Source of the DNA: an uncultured Candidatus Saccharibacteria bacterium | GTDB lineage: Bacteria; Patescibacteriota; Saccharimonadia; Saccharimonadales; UBA4665 | Direction of reading: 5' to 3' | NCBI GenBank assembly: GCA_937988795.1 | Contig: CALKHY010000111.1 | Coordinates: forward strand, 1-23,874 | Length of the DNA: 23,874 nucleotides | Part shown: one piece after another, positions 6,385 to 13,810 of the stretch | How positions within the stretch are numbered: the first letter of the stretch is position 1 | Layout: every line of letters begins with the position of its first letter | Program-made: the position numbers and the translations under genes | Notes under the pieces: model-generated | What the model saw: only the letters and a program-made list of their open reading frames with translations | The model's database searches: none | What the model was told of the DNA's origin: nothing

Positions 6385-8352
6385 ATGAGAAAAGCGAAAC
6401 ACTTACTTGCCAGCCTGCTTTTGGTTGGATCAATGGTGTTCCCGCTGGTAACGAACGGCGAGGCTGAGGCTGCCGTACTCGTCAACGAGACGTTTACTGG
6501 GATTTCGACGCCTGCGAATGCCTGGACGAGCGGTGGCGGCGGGTCGGTTGCCTGTTTGACTGCAGCGACCGTGTCTGCTGACGATTCTATCCCTGCCTGT
6601 GACGACGGGCCAATCGATGACGAGGGTGAGGGTGTATTGCGCCTAACACCCGCTGCCGGATTCCGCTCCGGTTTTGCTATCTATAACACGCCAATTTCTA
6701 CCGAGAACGGCTTAAAAATTACGTTCAACATGTACCAGTACGGCGGCGACGGTGCCGACGGCATCTCGTTCTTCTTAATCGACGGCGAGGCCAACCCGAC
6801 ACAAGCGGGCGCGAATGGCGGCGGACTTGGCTACTCAAGGGATGTCGGCAATCCTGGTATCGTAGGTGGCTACGTTGGTATAGGGTTTGACCGCTTCGGC
6901 AACTTATCGCATCCCGACTACGGTTCTGGCGGCACAGGCCAGGAACCTAACAGCATCACCGTACGCGGCTCCGAAGATACTGATTACCAATACATAACAC
7001 GCACGACTGCCAATGGCTCGCTGGACGGCAACACTAGAAGCGATTCGCTGCGCAAGGTCAAGATTATCATCAGCACCAACAATATCATGTCGATAGCCGT
7101 CGATTACGGGGACGGCAACGGCTACCAGACCGAACTTTCCGGCATTGACCTGGACGCCACCAATGGGGAAAACTCTTTGCCGGCGACCGTCAAATTCGGC
7201 TTTGCCGCATCCACCGGCAACCAGAACAACACACATGAGATCAGTCACCTACTGGTAGAGACCAACACGCCTAGCGTCAGCGTCGACGTCAGTCACGTTG
7301 GCGATTTCGTACAGGGTGAAGCCGGCCAGTTTACGTTGACGGTCGCTAACGACGATGCCGCCGAGGCGACCAATGGGGACATAACAGTTACCCAAACCCT
7401 GTCTGTCGGTCTCACACCTACGTCGGCCAGTGGAACCGGCTGGAGCTGCAACATCGCTGACCAAACCGTCACCTGCACCCGGCCCGGCAGCGGCGCCAAT
7501 ACACTCCAGCCAGGCAGCAGCGCGCCGGCCATTACTGTTACAGCGGTAGTTGCCAATAATGCCAGCTCACCGCTCGGCACCACAGCCACAGTCAATACAC
7601 CTGATAACGACAGCTTAAACGCCGAAGATACCGATACGGTCACCGTACTGGCTGGCAGCTACCTCGACCAGGATGGCATATTTAACGCCATCGAAGATGG
7701 TGCACCGAACGACGGCGACGGCAACGGCGACGGCATCCCGGACAGCGAGCAAAGGACCGTCACCAGCTTCCCGAACCCAATCACTGGCACCTATGCCGTG
7801 CTAGAGACCGATGGCTGTGTTAGTAACAGCAACGTTGGCATCGTTACGGAATCCAGCAACGCAGTCAGCGATGCCGACTACACCTACCCCGTCGGCCTCA
7901 TGGATTTTGCCGTTATCTGTACCAACCCTGGCGGTACGGCTACCGTCACCATGTACTTCTACGGCACGTACAACACCTCCAACATGGTCGTCCGCAAATA
8001 CAACTCAACCAACGGGGCGTACCGCACGATAGAGGACGCCGAGATTGCAACTGTAACGATTGGCGGGCAGCCGGCGCTTAAGATTACCTACGAGATCACC
8101 GACGGCGGCGGGCTTGACGAAGACGGCTTGGCTGACGGCACCATAACCGATCCGGCCGGTCCTGCGGTCTTAAGCGCCAGCATTACCGCGCCCGGTGACG
8201 GTGATTCATCGGCAGGCGCGCCCAACACTGGATTGGCCACCAACGCCGCATCAGCACACTACCTTGCAGCCATTTTCGGCGTAAGCCTGATTTTCTATGG
8301 AGTACTCGCAATTGTCCGAACCTACAAAAACCGCGCAACAAGCACCAGCTAA
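6385..8352 (+). CDS. Sortase-anchored surface adhesin: L-type lectin-like, DUF11 and Ca-binding-like repeat
   Basis: The 655-residue protein opens with a signal peptide (KAKHLLASLLLVGSMVFPLV, cleavage likely near residue 30). Residues about 31-295 resemble bacterial L-type (concanavalin-like) lectins, with GGDGADGISFFLIDGEANPT and GGYVGIGFDRFGN as the typical strands. Residues 297-422 fit a DUF11 beta-sandwich repeat. Residues 427-454 are Asp/Gly-rich (DGDGNGDGIPDSE) like thrombospondin type-3 calcium repeats. Residues 456-590 resemble the choice-of-anchor U region (YPVGLMDFAVICTNPGGTAT). The end is a cell-wall sorting signal: GAPNTG (611-616), a hydrophobic helix (about 626-643) and a basic tail RTYKNR. 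It has its own promoter and GAGGG ribosome site. Its 3' end overlaps the class F sortase gene by 56 bases, making it that enzyme's likely substrate. A glycan-binding role in host attachment is inference. Confidence 0.85.
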   Translation: MRKAKHLLASLLLVGSMVFPLVTNGEAEAAVLVNETFTGISTPANAWTSGGGGSVACLTAATVSADDSIPACDDGPIDDEGEGVLRLTPAAGFRSGFAIYNTPISTENGLKITFNMYQYGGDGADGISFFLIDGEANPTQAGANGGGLGYSRDVGNPGIVGGYVGIGFDRFGNLSHPDYGSGGTGQEPNSITVRGSEDTDYQYITRTTANGSLDGNTRSDSLRKVKIIISTNNIMSIAVDYGDGNGYQTELSGIDLDATNGENSLPATVKFGFAASTGNQNNTHEISHLLVETNTPSVSVDVSHVGDFVQGEAGQFTLTVANDDAAEATNGDITVTQTLSVGLTPTSASGTGWSCNIADQTVTCTRPGSGANTLQPGSSAPAITVTAVVANNASSPLGTTATVNTPDNDSLNAEDTDTVTVLAGSYLDQDGIFNAIEDGAPNDGDGNGDGIPDSEQRTVTSFPNPITGTYAVLETDGCVSNSNVGIVTESSNAVSDADYTYPVGLMDFAVICTNPGGTATVTMYFYGTYNTSNMVVRKYNSTNGAYRTIEDAEIATVTIGGQPALKITYEITDGGGLDEDGLADGTITDPAGPAVLSASITAPGDGDSSAGAPNTGLATNAASAHYLAAIFGVSLIFYGVLAIVRTYKNRATSTS

Positions 8353-8998
8353 GCGCCGGCGCAACCGCCTGCTTGCCATCGCGCCGTTGATCATTGGCGC
8401 TGCCCTGCTCGCTTGGTGCGGCTTAGGCCTGTGGCAGCGGTACCGCACAACACATAACCCCAACCCCCTGCCCGACGGCAGCCTGGCAGTCACGCATTCC
8501 ACCAACAACCCGGATGAAACGCCGATCGACGCGGAGAGCGATTACCAGGTAGCGCCGGACCAGCCACGCGCCATTATCTTGCCGACCATCGACTCTCGCG
8601 GATTCATTCAAAAAGTTGGCATTGACCAAAACGGCGCCGTTGCCGTGCCGGGCAACGTACACATGGCCGGCTGGTTTGTGGGCGAGGCGAAGCCCGGCGA
8701 GCCGGGGCTCAGCATCATGGACGGTCACGTGCAGGGCAGATACCAGCCAGGCATCTTCAAAAATCTGCACAAACTACGCCCCGGCGACCGCTTTACTGTC
8801 GAATTCGGCGACCACAGCACCAAGGAGTTCGAGGTTGTAAGCGTCAACTCGTATCCGACGGACGAGGCCGCCAAACACCTGTTTCACAGAGACGAGTCCA
8901 TCACATCCCAACTCAACCTCATTACCTGCAGCGGCGCCTACAACCGTGCCGACCGCCAGTACGACCAACGGCTCATAGTTGTCAGCAAGGCAATATAA
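8297..8998 (+). CDS. Class F sortase
   Basis: The 233-residue protein has a cytoplasmic basic stretch (KRRRNR), one membrane helix (about 25-46), a linker and a C-terminal sortase domain. The class F pattern is clear: ILPTIDSRGFIQKVGIDQNG, AVPGNVHMAGWFVGEAKPGE, then MDGHVQG with catalytic His144, LITCSGAYNR with Cys211 and Arg225 in YDQRLIV. Class F sortases, known mostly from Actinobacteria, cleave an LPxTG-like signal and join the protein to cell-wall precursor. The gene starts inside the adhesin gene (56-base overlap) without a clear Shine-Dalgarno, so translation may depend on ribosomes finishing the adhesin; a TTG slightly downstream is an alternative start. The membrane helix is needed for function, so a much later start is unlikely. 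Confidence 0.92.
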   Translation: MEYSQLSEPTKTAQQAPAKRRRNRLLAIAPLIIGAALLAWCGLGLWQRYRTTHNPNPLPDGSLAVTHSTNNPDETPIDAESDYQVAPDQPRAIILPTIDSRGFIQKVGIDQNGAVAVPGNVHMAGWFVGEAKPGEPGLSIMDGHVQGRYQPGIFKNLHKLRPGDRFTVEFGDHSTKEFEVVSVNSYPTDEAAKHLFHRDESITSQLNLITCSGAYNRADRQYDQRLIVVSKAI

Positions 8999-9000
8999 TT

Positions 9001-9030
9001 TTGTAGGCTACATAATTCTTATGCTAAAAT
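9001..9030 (+). promoter_or_regulatory. Promoter upstream of the 9053 gene
   Basis: TTGTAG (9001-9006), an 18-base spacer and TAAAAT (9025-9030) preceded by TGC make an extended -10 promoter. It starts just after the sortase stop, so the two membrane-protein genes can be expressed separately from the adhesin and sortase. Confidence 0.55.
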
Positions 9031-9052
9031 CCAAGCGTAACTACATCACCTT

Positions 9053-9571
9053 ATGCCGCAGCCGCAAACCAACCGACCAAGATATCTTAAAGACCTGCTT
9101 TTGCTATTTTCGGTGCCGGTTGCAATCACACTACTCGCGCTCGGCATTGTATACACGCCCGGGCTGCTCGCCAATCCTGGCCACGACTTTATGTACACTG
9201 TCTGTACGACATACTGGTGCAAAGACGAGTACACCGTAAATTCGAATGGTTACATCGAACATAAAATTTCAGATAGGATATATAGCGACGACCAACCGGC
9301 CGAACTCTACTACTACAGCACCAAACAAAACAACGCAAAACGCATCACATTTGAAGAAGCCCGAAACTACAAGCTCGACACCTCGCTAAAGTCCCCGGAC
9401 GGCTACAGCCTGACCCGCGAGACAACAAGCGGCGGTTTTCTCTTCTGGAGCAATTACAATAATGAAGATTGGTATCTAAAAAACGGCGCAAAAAAGAAAA
9501 AGGTTGAGCTTTCAAGCAACGTGTCGTACTATGCGGGTGACATAAAATTCCTGGGATGGGTTAGCAAATGA
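9053..9571 (+). CDS. Membrane-anchored extracytoplasmic protein, function unknown
   Basis: The 172-residue product has a short basic N-terminus, a hydrophobic helix (about 14-40, LLLLFSVPVAITLLALGIVY) and an external domain of about 130 residues rich in Tyr, Asn and Lys. A cysteine pair (VCTTYWC) near the membrane could form a disulfide. The rest (YIEHKISDRIYSDDQPAELY and onward) looks like beta structure. I recognise no family. Its last four bases are shared with the start of the next gene (ATGA at 9568-9571), so the two are translationally coupled and probably form a complex or pathway at the membrane. The promoter at 9001-9030 lies just upstream. Confidence 0.75.
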   Translation: MPQPQTNRPRYLKDLLLLFSVPVAITLLALGIVYTPGLLANPGHDFMYTVCTTYWCKDEYTVNSNGYIEHKISDRIYSDDQPAELYYYSTKQNNAKRITFEEARNYKLDTSLKSPDGYSLTRETTSGGFLFWSNYNNEDWYLKNGAKKKKVELSSNVSYYAGDIKFLGWVSK

Positions 9572-10677
9572 AAAGCAAGCAGGAGCTACTGAATGAAATC
9601 CGCGAAGGACTAAACGCCGGCATTGTCACCGAAAATGATATCCATAGCCTGCTAACGTCCTCACCCCTCCCCACTCCAACAAAAGCGCAAGCCGCCGAAG
9701 AGACAACAGAAACAAAAGCCAAAAAGCTGTCAGCTATTGACATCATGTTCTATGTGGCCGGCATCGTGCTGTTTGCCGCGATTCTGTCGTTCATCGTGCA
9801 GACACGGCACGGCAGTACAGCCTTGCATATTCTCATGAGCACCGGCCTTGGCATGCTGCTCTGGGCGCTCGCCTACTACCTTGCCAAAAGCCCTGAGCAG
9901 TCAGACATCAGGAGTGGCATGATCAACACCTCGCTGCTGACTGGCTCGCTGCTAAACATTACGGGCGGTTACATTATCGTGAACGAACTGGTTGGCGGCT
10001 ACGATAAAATTAACTTTATCCCCAGCGCCATCATGCTTCTTATCGTTGGCGCGATGCATATCGGCTTCGACCGCCTGCTGCGGCGGGATCTCCTTCTGCT
10101 CATGGGTCTGCTGCTCTCTGTCATCAGCTTTCCGTCGTTCATGTTTGGCGTTTTGCAAAACATGGATGTGTCGATCGACGTATGGGCGTTTATTCTAATA
10201 GGTTCGGCATGTTTCCTTGCCCTCAGCACCAGGGTAGTCCCCTCCCTTGATGCCTCGCGGCAGAACCCCCGCCGCTCGTTCGACGGTTTCGCCGCTTTCG
10301 TGGGCATGCTCATTATGTACATTGCAAGCTTTGGCGAAAATCATCTGTTCTGGCTTATGCTGCTGACTATCTCGGTATTTGGATTCTTCTACCTCAGCAT
10401 GCTTACGCATAGCAAACACCTCTTGGGTATCGCATCGTTTTTCCTGGTTCTGGCGGTTGTCACCATTTCGTTTCGGTACTTCTCTGGGTACGACATAACC
10501 ACCGCCCTCATCTTATCAACAATCGGCCTGCTTGGGTCTGCAGCCCTTGCCTCCCACATCAACAGGAAATACCTCAAAGCTTCACTTCCTCAAGCCCAGG
10601 CGGAGCAGACACAACAACACGAACAGGCTGAACAATCGTCCAGCAATAACGAACAGCCACCGAATCAGGTACAATAA
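9568..10677 (+). CDS. Polytopic membrane protein, about ten helices, DUF2157-like N-terminus
   Basis: The 369-residue protein starts with a soluble helical segment (KQELLNEIREGLNAGIVTEN), then a linker and about ten hydrophobic helices from residue 55 to 340, and ends in a Gln/Glu/Asn-rich hydrophilic tail (HEQAEQSSSNNEQPPNQVQ). The short N-terminal cytoplasmic helix pair followed by many short-looped helices resembles DUF2157-type proteins, but I cannot confirm the family. No transporter or enzyme motif is visible. It overlaps the preceding anchored protein gene by ATGA. An exporter or membrane-organising role next to the adhesin and sortase is possible but unproven. Confidence 0.75.
   Translation: MKSKQELLNEIREGLNAGIVTENDIHSLLTSSPLPTPTKAQAAEETTETKAKKLSAIDIMFYVAGIVLFAAILSFIVQTRHGSTALHILMSTGLGMLLWALAYYLAKSPEQSDIRSGMINTSLLTGSLLNITGGYIIVNELVGGYDKINFIPSAIMLLIVGAMHIGFDRLLRRDLLLLMGLLLSVISFPSFMFGVLQNMDVSIDVWAFILIGSACFLALSTRVVPSLDASRQNPRRSFDGFAAFVGMLIMYIASFGENHLFWLMLLTISVFGFFYLSMLTHSKHLLGIASFFLVLAVVTISFRYFSGYDITTALILSTIGLLGSAALASHINRKYLKASLPQAQAEQTQQHEQAEQSSSNNEQPPNQVQ
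10670..10675 (+). promoter_or_regulatory. -10 box of the YdeI-like gene
   Basis: TACAAT ends 7 bases before the ATG at 10682 and lies within the 3' end of the preceding gene. No Shine-Dalgarno is present. This fits leaderless initiation, though read-through from upstream is equally possible. Confidence 0.4.
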
Positions 10678-10681
10678 ACGA

Positions 10682-10990
10682 ATGGCCACTAAGATTTCTA
10701 GCGGAACGGTCCATAAGCTGCCGCCCGACCTGCACAAAGCATTAAGCGGTGCTGCCAAGGCGCTCGCTGCATGGGAAGATATCACGCCGCTCGCCCGCAA
10801 CGAATTCATCTGCTGGGTGGAAGAAGCTAAGCAGATTGAGACACGGGAACGCCGCATCAAACGCACTGTTGAAGACCTAAGCAAAGGCAAGCGCCGCCCC
10901 TGCTGCTGGATGGGCTGCATCCACCGCACCGACAGAGACATCAGCCCGTCAGTCCAGTGGATTCTAAGCAGAAGAAGTAAAAAATCCTAG
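10682..10990 (+). CDS. YdeI/OmpD-associated (OmdA-type) small protein
   Basis: The 102-residue product is the helical domain of the YdeI/OmpD-associated family: PPDLHKALSGAAKALAAWED, then PLARNEFICWVEEAKQIETR and ERRIKRTVEDLSKGKRRPCC. The signature WVEEAK-x-x-ETRxRRI and the Cys-rich end CCWMGCIHR match family members. The family has been linked to bacteriocin or antimicrobial-peptide protection, but the mechanism is not settled. Many relatives carry an extra N-terminal domain; this is the short form. ATG 10682 lies 5 bases after the upstream stop, with TACAAT just before it. Frames opening earlier (from 10532) are shadows of the membrane-protein gene. Confidence 0.82.
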   Translation: MATKISSGTVHKLPPDLHKALSGAAKALAAWEDITPLARNEFICWVEEAKQIETRERRIKRTVEDLSKGKRRPCCWMGCIHRTDRDISPSVQWILSRRSKKS

Positions 10991-11073
10991 CGCCGCATAG
11001 CGAGTAACTTACGCCACAGACACCCGCTACCCGAAGCAGGTAAGATGGTTGGATGGTAACAAGGAGGGCGGGT

Positions 11074-11730
11074 ATGCACTTTCGTGATCGCAAGGAGGCA
11101 GGCCGGAAGCTTGCCGATGCACTCTCCCAATACAAAGACGCGAATACGGTGGTATACGCCCTGCCGCGCGGCGGCGTGGTGCTGGGCGCCGAAATAGCCA
11201 CAAAACTCAAAGCGCCGCTTGGCGTGGTGGTATCACGCAAAGTCGGGCATCCCGACCAGCCGGAGTACGGCATCTGTGCCATTACCGATAACGGCCACCT
11301 AGTATGCAGCCGGCGTGAAATTTCCAAAATCGACCCCGCCTGGCTGACAACCGCCGTACAAAAAGAGCAGGCCGAGGCCAAACGCCGTCGCGAGACTTAT
11401 CTGGCTAGTAAATCAAGCGTGCCGGCCGAAGGCAAAACGGCCATCATCGTCGACGACGGCATTGCCACCGGCCTGACCATGCTGGCCGCGGTAGAAGACG
11501 TCAAAAACCAGGAACCCGAGCGTGTGGTCTTGGCCTCGCCAGTCATTCCTAAGGACTTGACCGAACGGCTGGAGCGCTACGTCGATGAAGTAGTCACCTT
11601 GGATACGCCGGTCGTCTTTATGGGCGCAGTGAGTTCGTACTATGACAACTTTGAGCAGGTCGAGGACAAAGAAGTGGTTGACACACTGAAGAAGACCAAA
11701 AAGCAGGAACAGAAACCAAAGGCAAAATAA
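11074..11730 (+). CDS. Phosphoribosyltransferase family protein
   Basis: The 218-residue product has a type I phosphoribosyltransferase fold: VVYALPRGGVVLGAEIATKL (the PRGG loop), GVVVSRKVGHPDQPEYGICA and the PRPP-binding motif AIIVDDGIATGLTM (123-136). It matches the group with a C-terminal extension that is often annotated as a predicted phosphoribosyltransferase rather than a named purine or pyrimidine salvage enzyme, so the base is unknown. The tail is Lys-rich (KKTKKQEQKPKAK). Start 11074 is chosen because AAGGAGGG (11061-11068) lies 5 bases upstream; the earlier ATG at 11053 has no ribosome site. No terminator is evident after the stop. Confidence 0.87.
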   Translation: MHFRDRKEAGRKLADALSQYKDANTVVYALPRGGVVLGAEIATKLKAPLGVVVSRKVGHPDQPEYGICAITDNGHLVCSRREISKIDPAWLTTAVQKEQAEAKRRRETYLASKSSVPAEGKTAIIVDDGIATGLTMLAAVEDVKNQEPERVVLASPVIPKDLTERLERYVDEVVTLDTPVVFMGAVSSYYDNFEQVEDKEVVDTLKKTKKQEQKPKAK

Positions 11731-11757
11731 TATTTACTGCTCCAACAGAGGTGAAGA

Positions 11758-11787
11758 TTGACAAAATACTCATGTTTATGTTATAAT
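11758..11787 (+). promoter_or_regulatory. Near-perfect sigma-70-type promoter with no sense gene behind it
   Basis: TTGACA (11758-11763) and TATAAT (11782-11787) both match consensus exactly, with an 18-base spacer. The predicted start is near 11794. The plus strand downstream has no sense gene for about 1.5 kb; it runs antisense into the 3' end of folC and contains a run of seven T at 11805-11811. Confidence 0.65.
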
Positions 11788-11799
11788 AAAAAGATAGGA

Positions 11800-13065
11800 T
11801 CATTGTTTTTTTAGAAGCGGACGGATGTGGTTTAAGAGGTAGAACGAACCGGTGACCAAGAGGATTGGTTCCGGTCGGGTGAGCAACACGGCAAACGCTT
11901 CTTCTGGATCAGCGACGACTTCGACAGACGCAACACCGTGGCGGCGGAAAAGCTGTGCCAGCCCCTCAGGATCCTCGGACACGTGCGGTCCATCCTGCGG
12001 CCCGCTAAAGCTGGTGATAATAACATGGTCCAGTAGTTGGGCCAGCTCCCTGACAGAATCGTTCAGCCGGAAGGTGCGGTTACCTACAAAACTGACGATG
12101 GCCGCTACTTTCTCATCTGGATACTTTCGGCGCACGCTCTCGGCCAGGGCGTGTAGTTTCTGCGCATTGTGTGCGCCGTCAACAATGATCGTCCGGCCGC
12201 CATATGATACCTCTTCCATGCGCGCTGGAATGTACGTTTTGGCAGCTTCCGCCACCATCTCGTCGGTTAGGCCATCCTCGCCATTTTGTTTGAGCAGATA
12301 ATCAACCGCGGCGCGCGCCAAGCCAAGGTTTCGCTGCTGGAACAGCGGCAAAAAGTCCAAGCCCGACTCGGCCGCATCATCGTGAAGCACGTGCAAGTCG
12401 GCCTGCTTCTGGCGCGCCCGCTCAACAATCTGCTCCATAATTTCCGGCGCCTGCTGATAGCAAAACACGCTGTTGTACAGCTGGATGATGCCTGCTTTCT
12501 TTTCGGTGATTTCCGCCAGCGTCGAACCGAGCCGGTTGGTGTGGTCCAGGCCGATGTCGGTCATGACGCACACCTTGTCCTCGCGGCGAATGACGTTGGT
12601 GGCGTCGGTCAAGCCGCCCATGCCGACTTCAATCGCAGCATATTCCATGCCCGCCCGTACGAACTCCCAAAACGCGAACGCAACCATTACCTCGAAATAG
12701 CTGGGTTCGAGCCCGCTCTTTTTGACCAACTCCAAAAAGATCGCCAGCTCGCTACAAAACTCGCACTCAGGGAGCGGCACTGCGTTGACCTGTACACGCT
12801 CGTTAATCTCGTCGACGTGCGGCGAGGCAGTGAGCCCCACCTTTTTGCCGGCAGCCTTGAGCAGCGCGGCTACGTAATAAGTGGTAGAGGTCTTGCCAGA
12901 AGTGCCGGCCACATGGACGATCTTCAATTTTTCCTGAGGATTTCCCAGGTAGTCCATGAGCGGGATGATCGTGTCCAAGGTGTAGACATTGGGCCGGGTC
13001 AGTTGGTCGGGCCAGAACTGCCGCAGCGCTTCGTTGACTTCCTCGAATGTATGCAATTGCTTCAT
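11800..13065 (-). CDS. folC: Folylpolyglutamate synthase / dihydrofolate synthase family (Mur ligase superfamily)
   Basis: The 421-residue enzyme shows the Mur-ligase ATP-binding motif KIVHVAGTSGKTSTTYY (P-loop GTSGKTST at 54-61), then KKVGLTASPHVDEINERVQV, the FolC-type AAIEVGMGGLTDATNVI and VDGAHNAQKLHAL near the C-terminus. FolC adds glutamate to folates (and in bifunctional forms to dihydropteroate) using ATP. The family consensus P-loop is GTNGKGS; here it reads GTSGKTS, closer to Mur ligases, but SPH, EVG-GG-DATN and DGAHN favour FolC. ATG 13065 has GAGGT 9 bases upstream; the frame opens at a TTG at 13092. Together with glyA it implies one-carbon metabolism using imported folate; that pairing is inference. 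Confidence 0.85.
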   Translation of the reverse strand: MKQLHTFEEVNEALRQFWPDQLTRPNVYTLDTIIPLMDYLGNPQEKLKIVHVAGTSGKTSTTYYVAALLKAAGKKVGLTASPHVDEINERVQVNAVPLPECEFCSELAIFLELVKKSGLEPSYFEVMVAFAFWEFVRAGMEYAAIEVGMGGLTDATNVIRREDKVCVMTDIGLDHTNRLGSTLAEITEKKAGIIQLYNSVFCYQQAPEIMEQIVERARQKQADLHVLHDDAAESGLDFLPLFQQRNLGLARAAVDYLLKQNGEDGLTDEMVAEAAKTYIPARMEEVSYGGRTIIVDGAHNAQKLHALAESVRRKYPDEKVAAIVSFVGNRTFRLNDSVRELAQLLDHVIITSFSGPQDGPHVSEDPEGLAQLFRRHGVASVEVVADPEEAFAVLLTRPEPILLVTGSFYLLNHIRPLLKKQ

Positions 13066-13139
13066 GCTGACTGGACCTCGCGCATGCCACAACTATACCG
13101 CATAAGGCGCCCGCGAAACAGCTATACCGGCACCAAAAT

Positions 13140-13168
13140 AAAAATCCGACCTAAAAGGTCAGATTTTT
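13140..13168 (-). terminator. Intrinsic terminator of tRNA-Arg(TCG)
   Basis: On the plus strand AAAAATCCGACCT (13140-13152) pairs with AGGTCAGATTTTT (13156-13168) around AAA with one mismatch. On the minus strand the stem is followed by a T-run, just downstream of the tRNA. It is nearly symmetric and could act both ways. It separates the tRNA from folC. Confidence 0.8.
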
Positions 13169-13172
13169 ACCT

Positions 13173-13249
13173 TGGTACGCCCGGCAGGATTCGAACCTAC
13201 GACCTTCTGTTCCGAAGACAGACGCTCTAATCCACTGAGCTACGGGCGC
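13173..13249 (-). tRNA. tRNA-Arg(TCG)
   Basis: Read on the minus strand: acceptor GCGCCCG with CGGGCGT (first pair G-U), D-stem GCTC/GAGC, anticodon stem TCTGT/ACAGA with loop CTTCGGA, T-arm GTAGG-TTCGAAT-CCTGC, discriminator A and encoded CCA. The anticodon TCG reads CGA-type arginine codons. It has its own promoter (13262-13290) and terminator (13140-13168). Confidence 0.94.
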
Positions 13250-13261
13250 GTTACCTCTGTA

Positions 13262-13290
13262 AGTATACCAGAGTTACCTCTTTGGCGTAA
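13262..13290 (-). promoter_or_regulatory. Promoter of tRNA-Arg(TCG)
   Basis: Minus strand: TTACGC, a 17-base spacer and TATACT preceded by TGG (extended -10). The predicted start is about 6 bases before the tRNA. The spacer contains AGAGGTAA at almost the same place as in the tRNA-Lys promoter, and a second copy (TTACAGAGGTAA) lies between the -10 and the tRNA. Confidence 0.65.
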
Positions 13291-13347
13291 GAGTTCACCC
13301 CCGCCGGAGCTGGCGAGCGTATGTGAGAAATCTAACTTACATCAGCG

Positions 13348-13366
13348 GTATGCTACTCTAGCATAC
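13348..13366 (+). promoter_or_regulatory. Palindromic operator candidate before the LPETG gene
   Basis: GTATGCTA-CTC-TAGCATAC is a perfect 8-base inverted repeat with a 3-base centre, ending 5 bases before the ATG at 13372. It overlaps a possible extended -10 (TGC TACTCT, 13351-13359). As DNA it could be a dimeric repressor site; as RNA it would be a hairpin at the start codon. There is no separate Shine-Dalgarno. Confidence 0.55.
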
Positions 13367-13371
13367 AACTT

Positions 13372-13749
13372 ATGGCTTACAAATTGCCTGCTGATGACAT
13401 TAAGGAACAGCTCAGCCGTGTTTTGCGTTACGTCGTAAGACTGGCCCCGATCGTCGTCATCGTAGGTACCATCACCTGGTTCTTCCTCCTGCGTTCGCCT
13501 GACGGAACGAACACGTCAAGCACGAACGAAACGTCCCAAACAGACTCCGAGACTACCGCCAGCGCCACTCCAGAAACCGAAACGAAAGTGGCCGATAACT
13601 CCGAGGCCACCAAAGAAGAAACCGAGGCCAAGGAAGAGGGCAAACTGCCCGAAACCGGCCCGGCCGGTGCTTTGGCAGTTGCCGCGTCCGCAACCATCAG
13701 CGGTACCCTTTTCTGGGAGTGGCACCTCCGCCGCAGGCATGAGCGCTAG
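13372..13749 (+). CDS. Small LPETG sorting-signal protein
   Basis: The 125-residue product has a hydrophobic N-terminal helix (about 22-42, RLAPIVVIVGTITWFFLL), an unstructured Thr/Ser/Glu-rich linker of about 50 residues and a classic cell-wall sorting signal: KLPETGPAG, a hydrophobic stretch (about 97-115) and the basic tail RRRHER. After signal-peptide and sortase processing, only a short acidic Thr/Ser/Glu-rich peptide would remain on the wall. LPETG differs from the APNTG motif of the adhesin, so a different sortase may process it, possibly the one at the right contig end. Function is unknown; a wall spacer or sortase-linked tag is conceivable. The start codon is preceded by the palindrome at 13348-13366. 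Confidence 0.82.
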   Translation: MAYKLPADDIKEQLSRVLRYVVRLAPIVVIVGTITWFFLLRSPDGTNTSSTNETSQTDSETTASATPETETKVADNSEATKEETEAKEEGKLPETGPAGALAVAASATISGTLFWEWHLRRRHER

Positions 13750-13810
13750 ACGGACAGCAGGCAACTATTGCAGCTAGTGTTGCGTGTATTTGCGCGATAT
13801 CATTAGGGTT

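Noticed and set aside
8979..9239. 86-residue frame between the sortase and the next gene
   Set aside because: It overlaps the sortase stop and the better frame at 9053, and its Cys/Arg/Ser-rich sequence looks like a shadow.
12286..13230. 314-residue plus-strand frame across folC and the tRNA-Arg
   Set aside because: It is the antisense shadow of folC and ends in GRIRTYDLLFRRQTL, a well-known false peptide from the complement of a tRNA gene.
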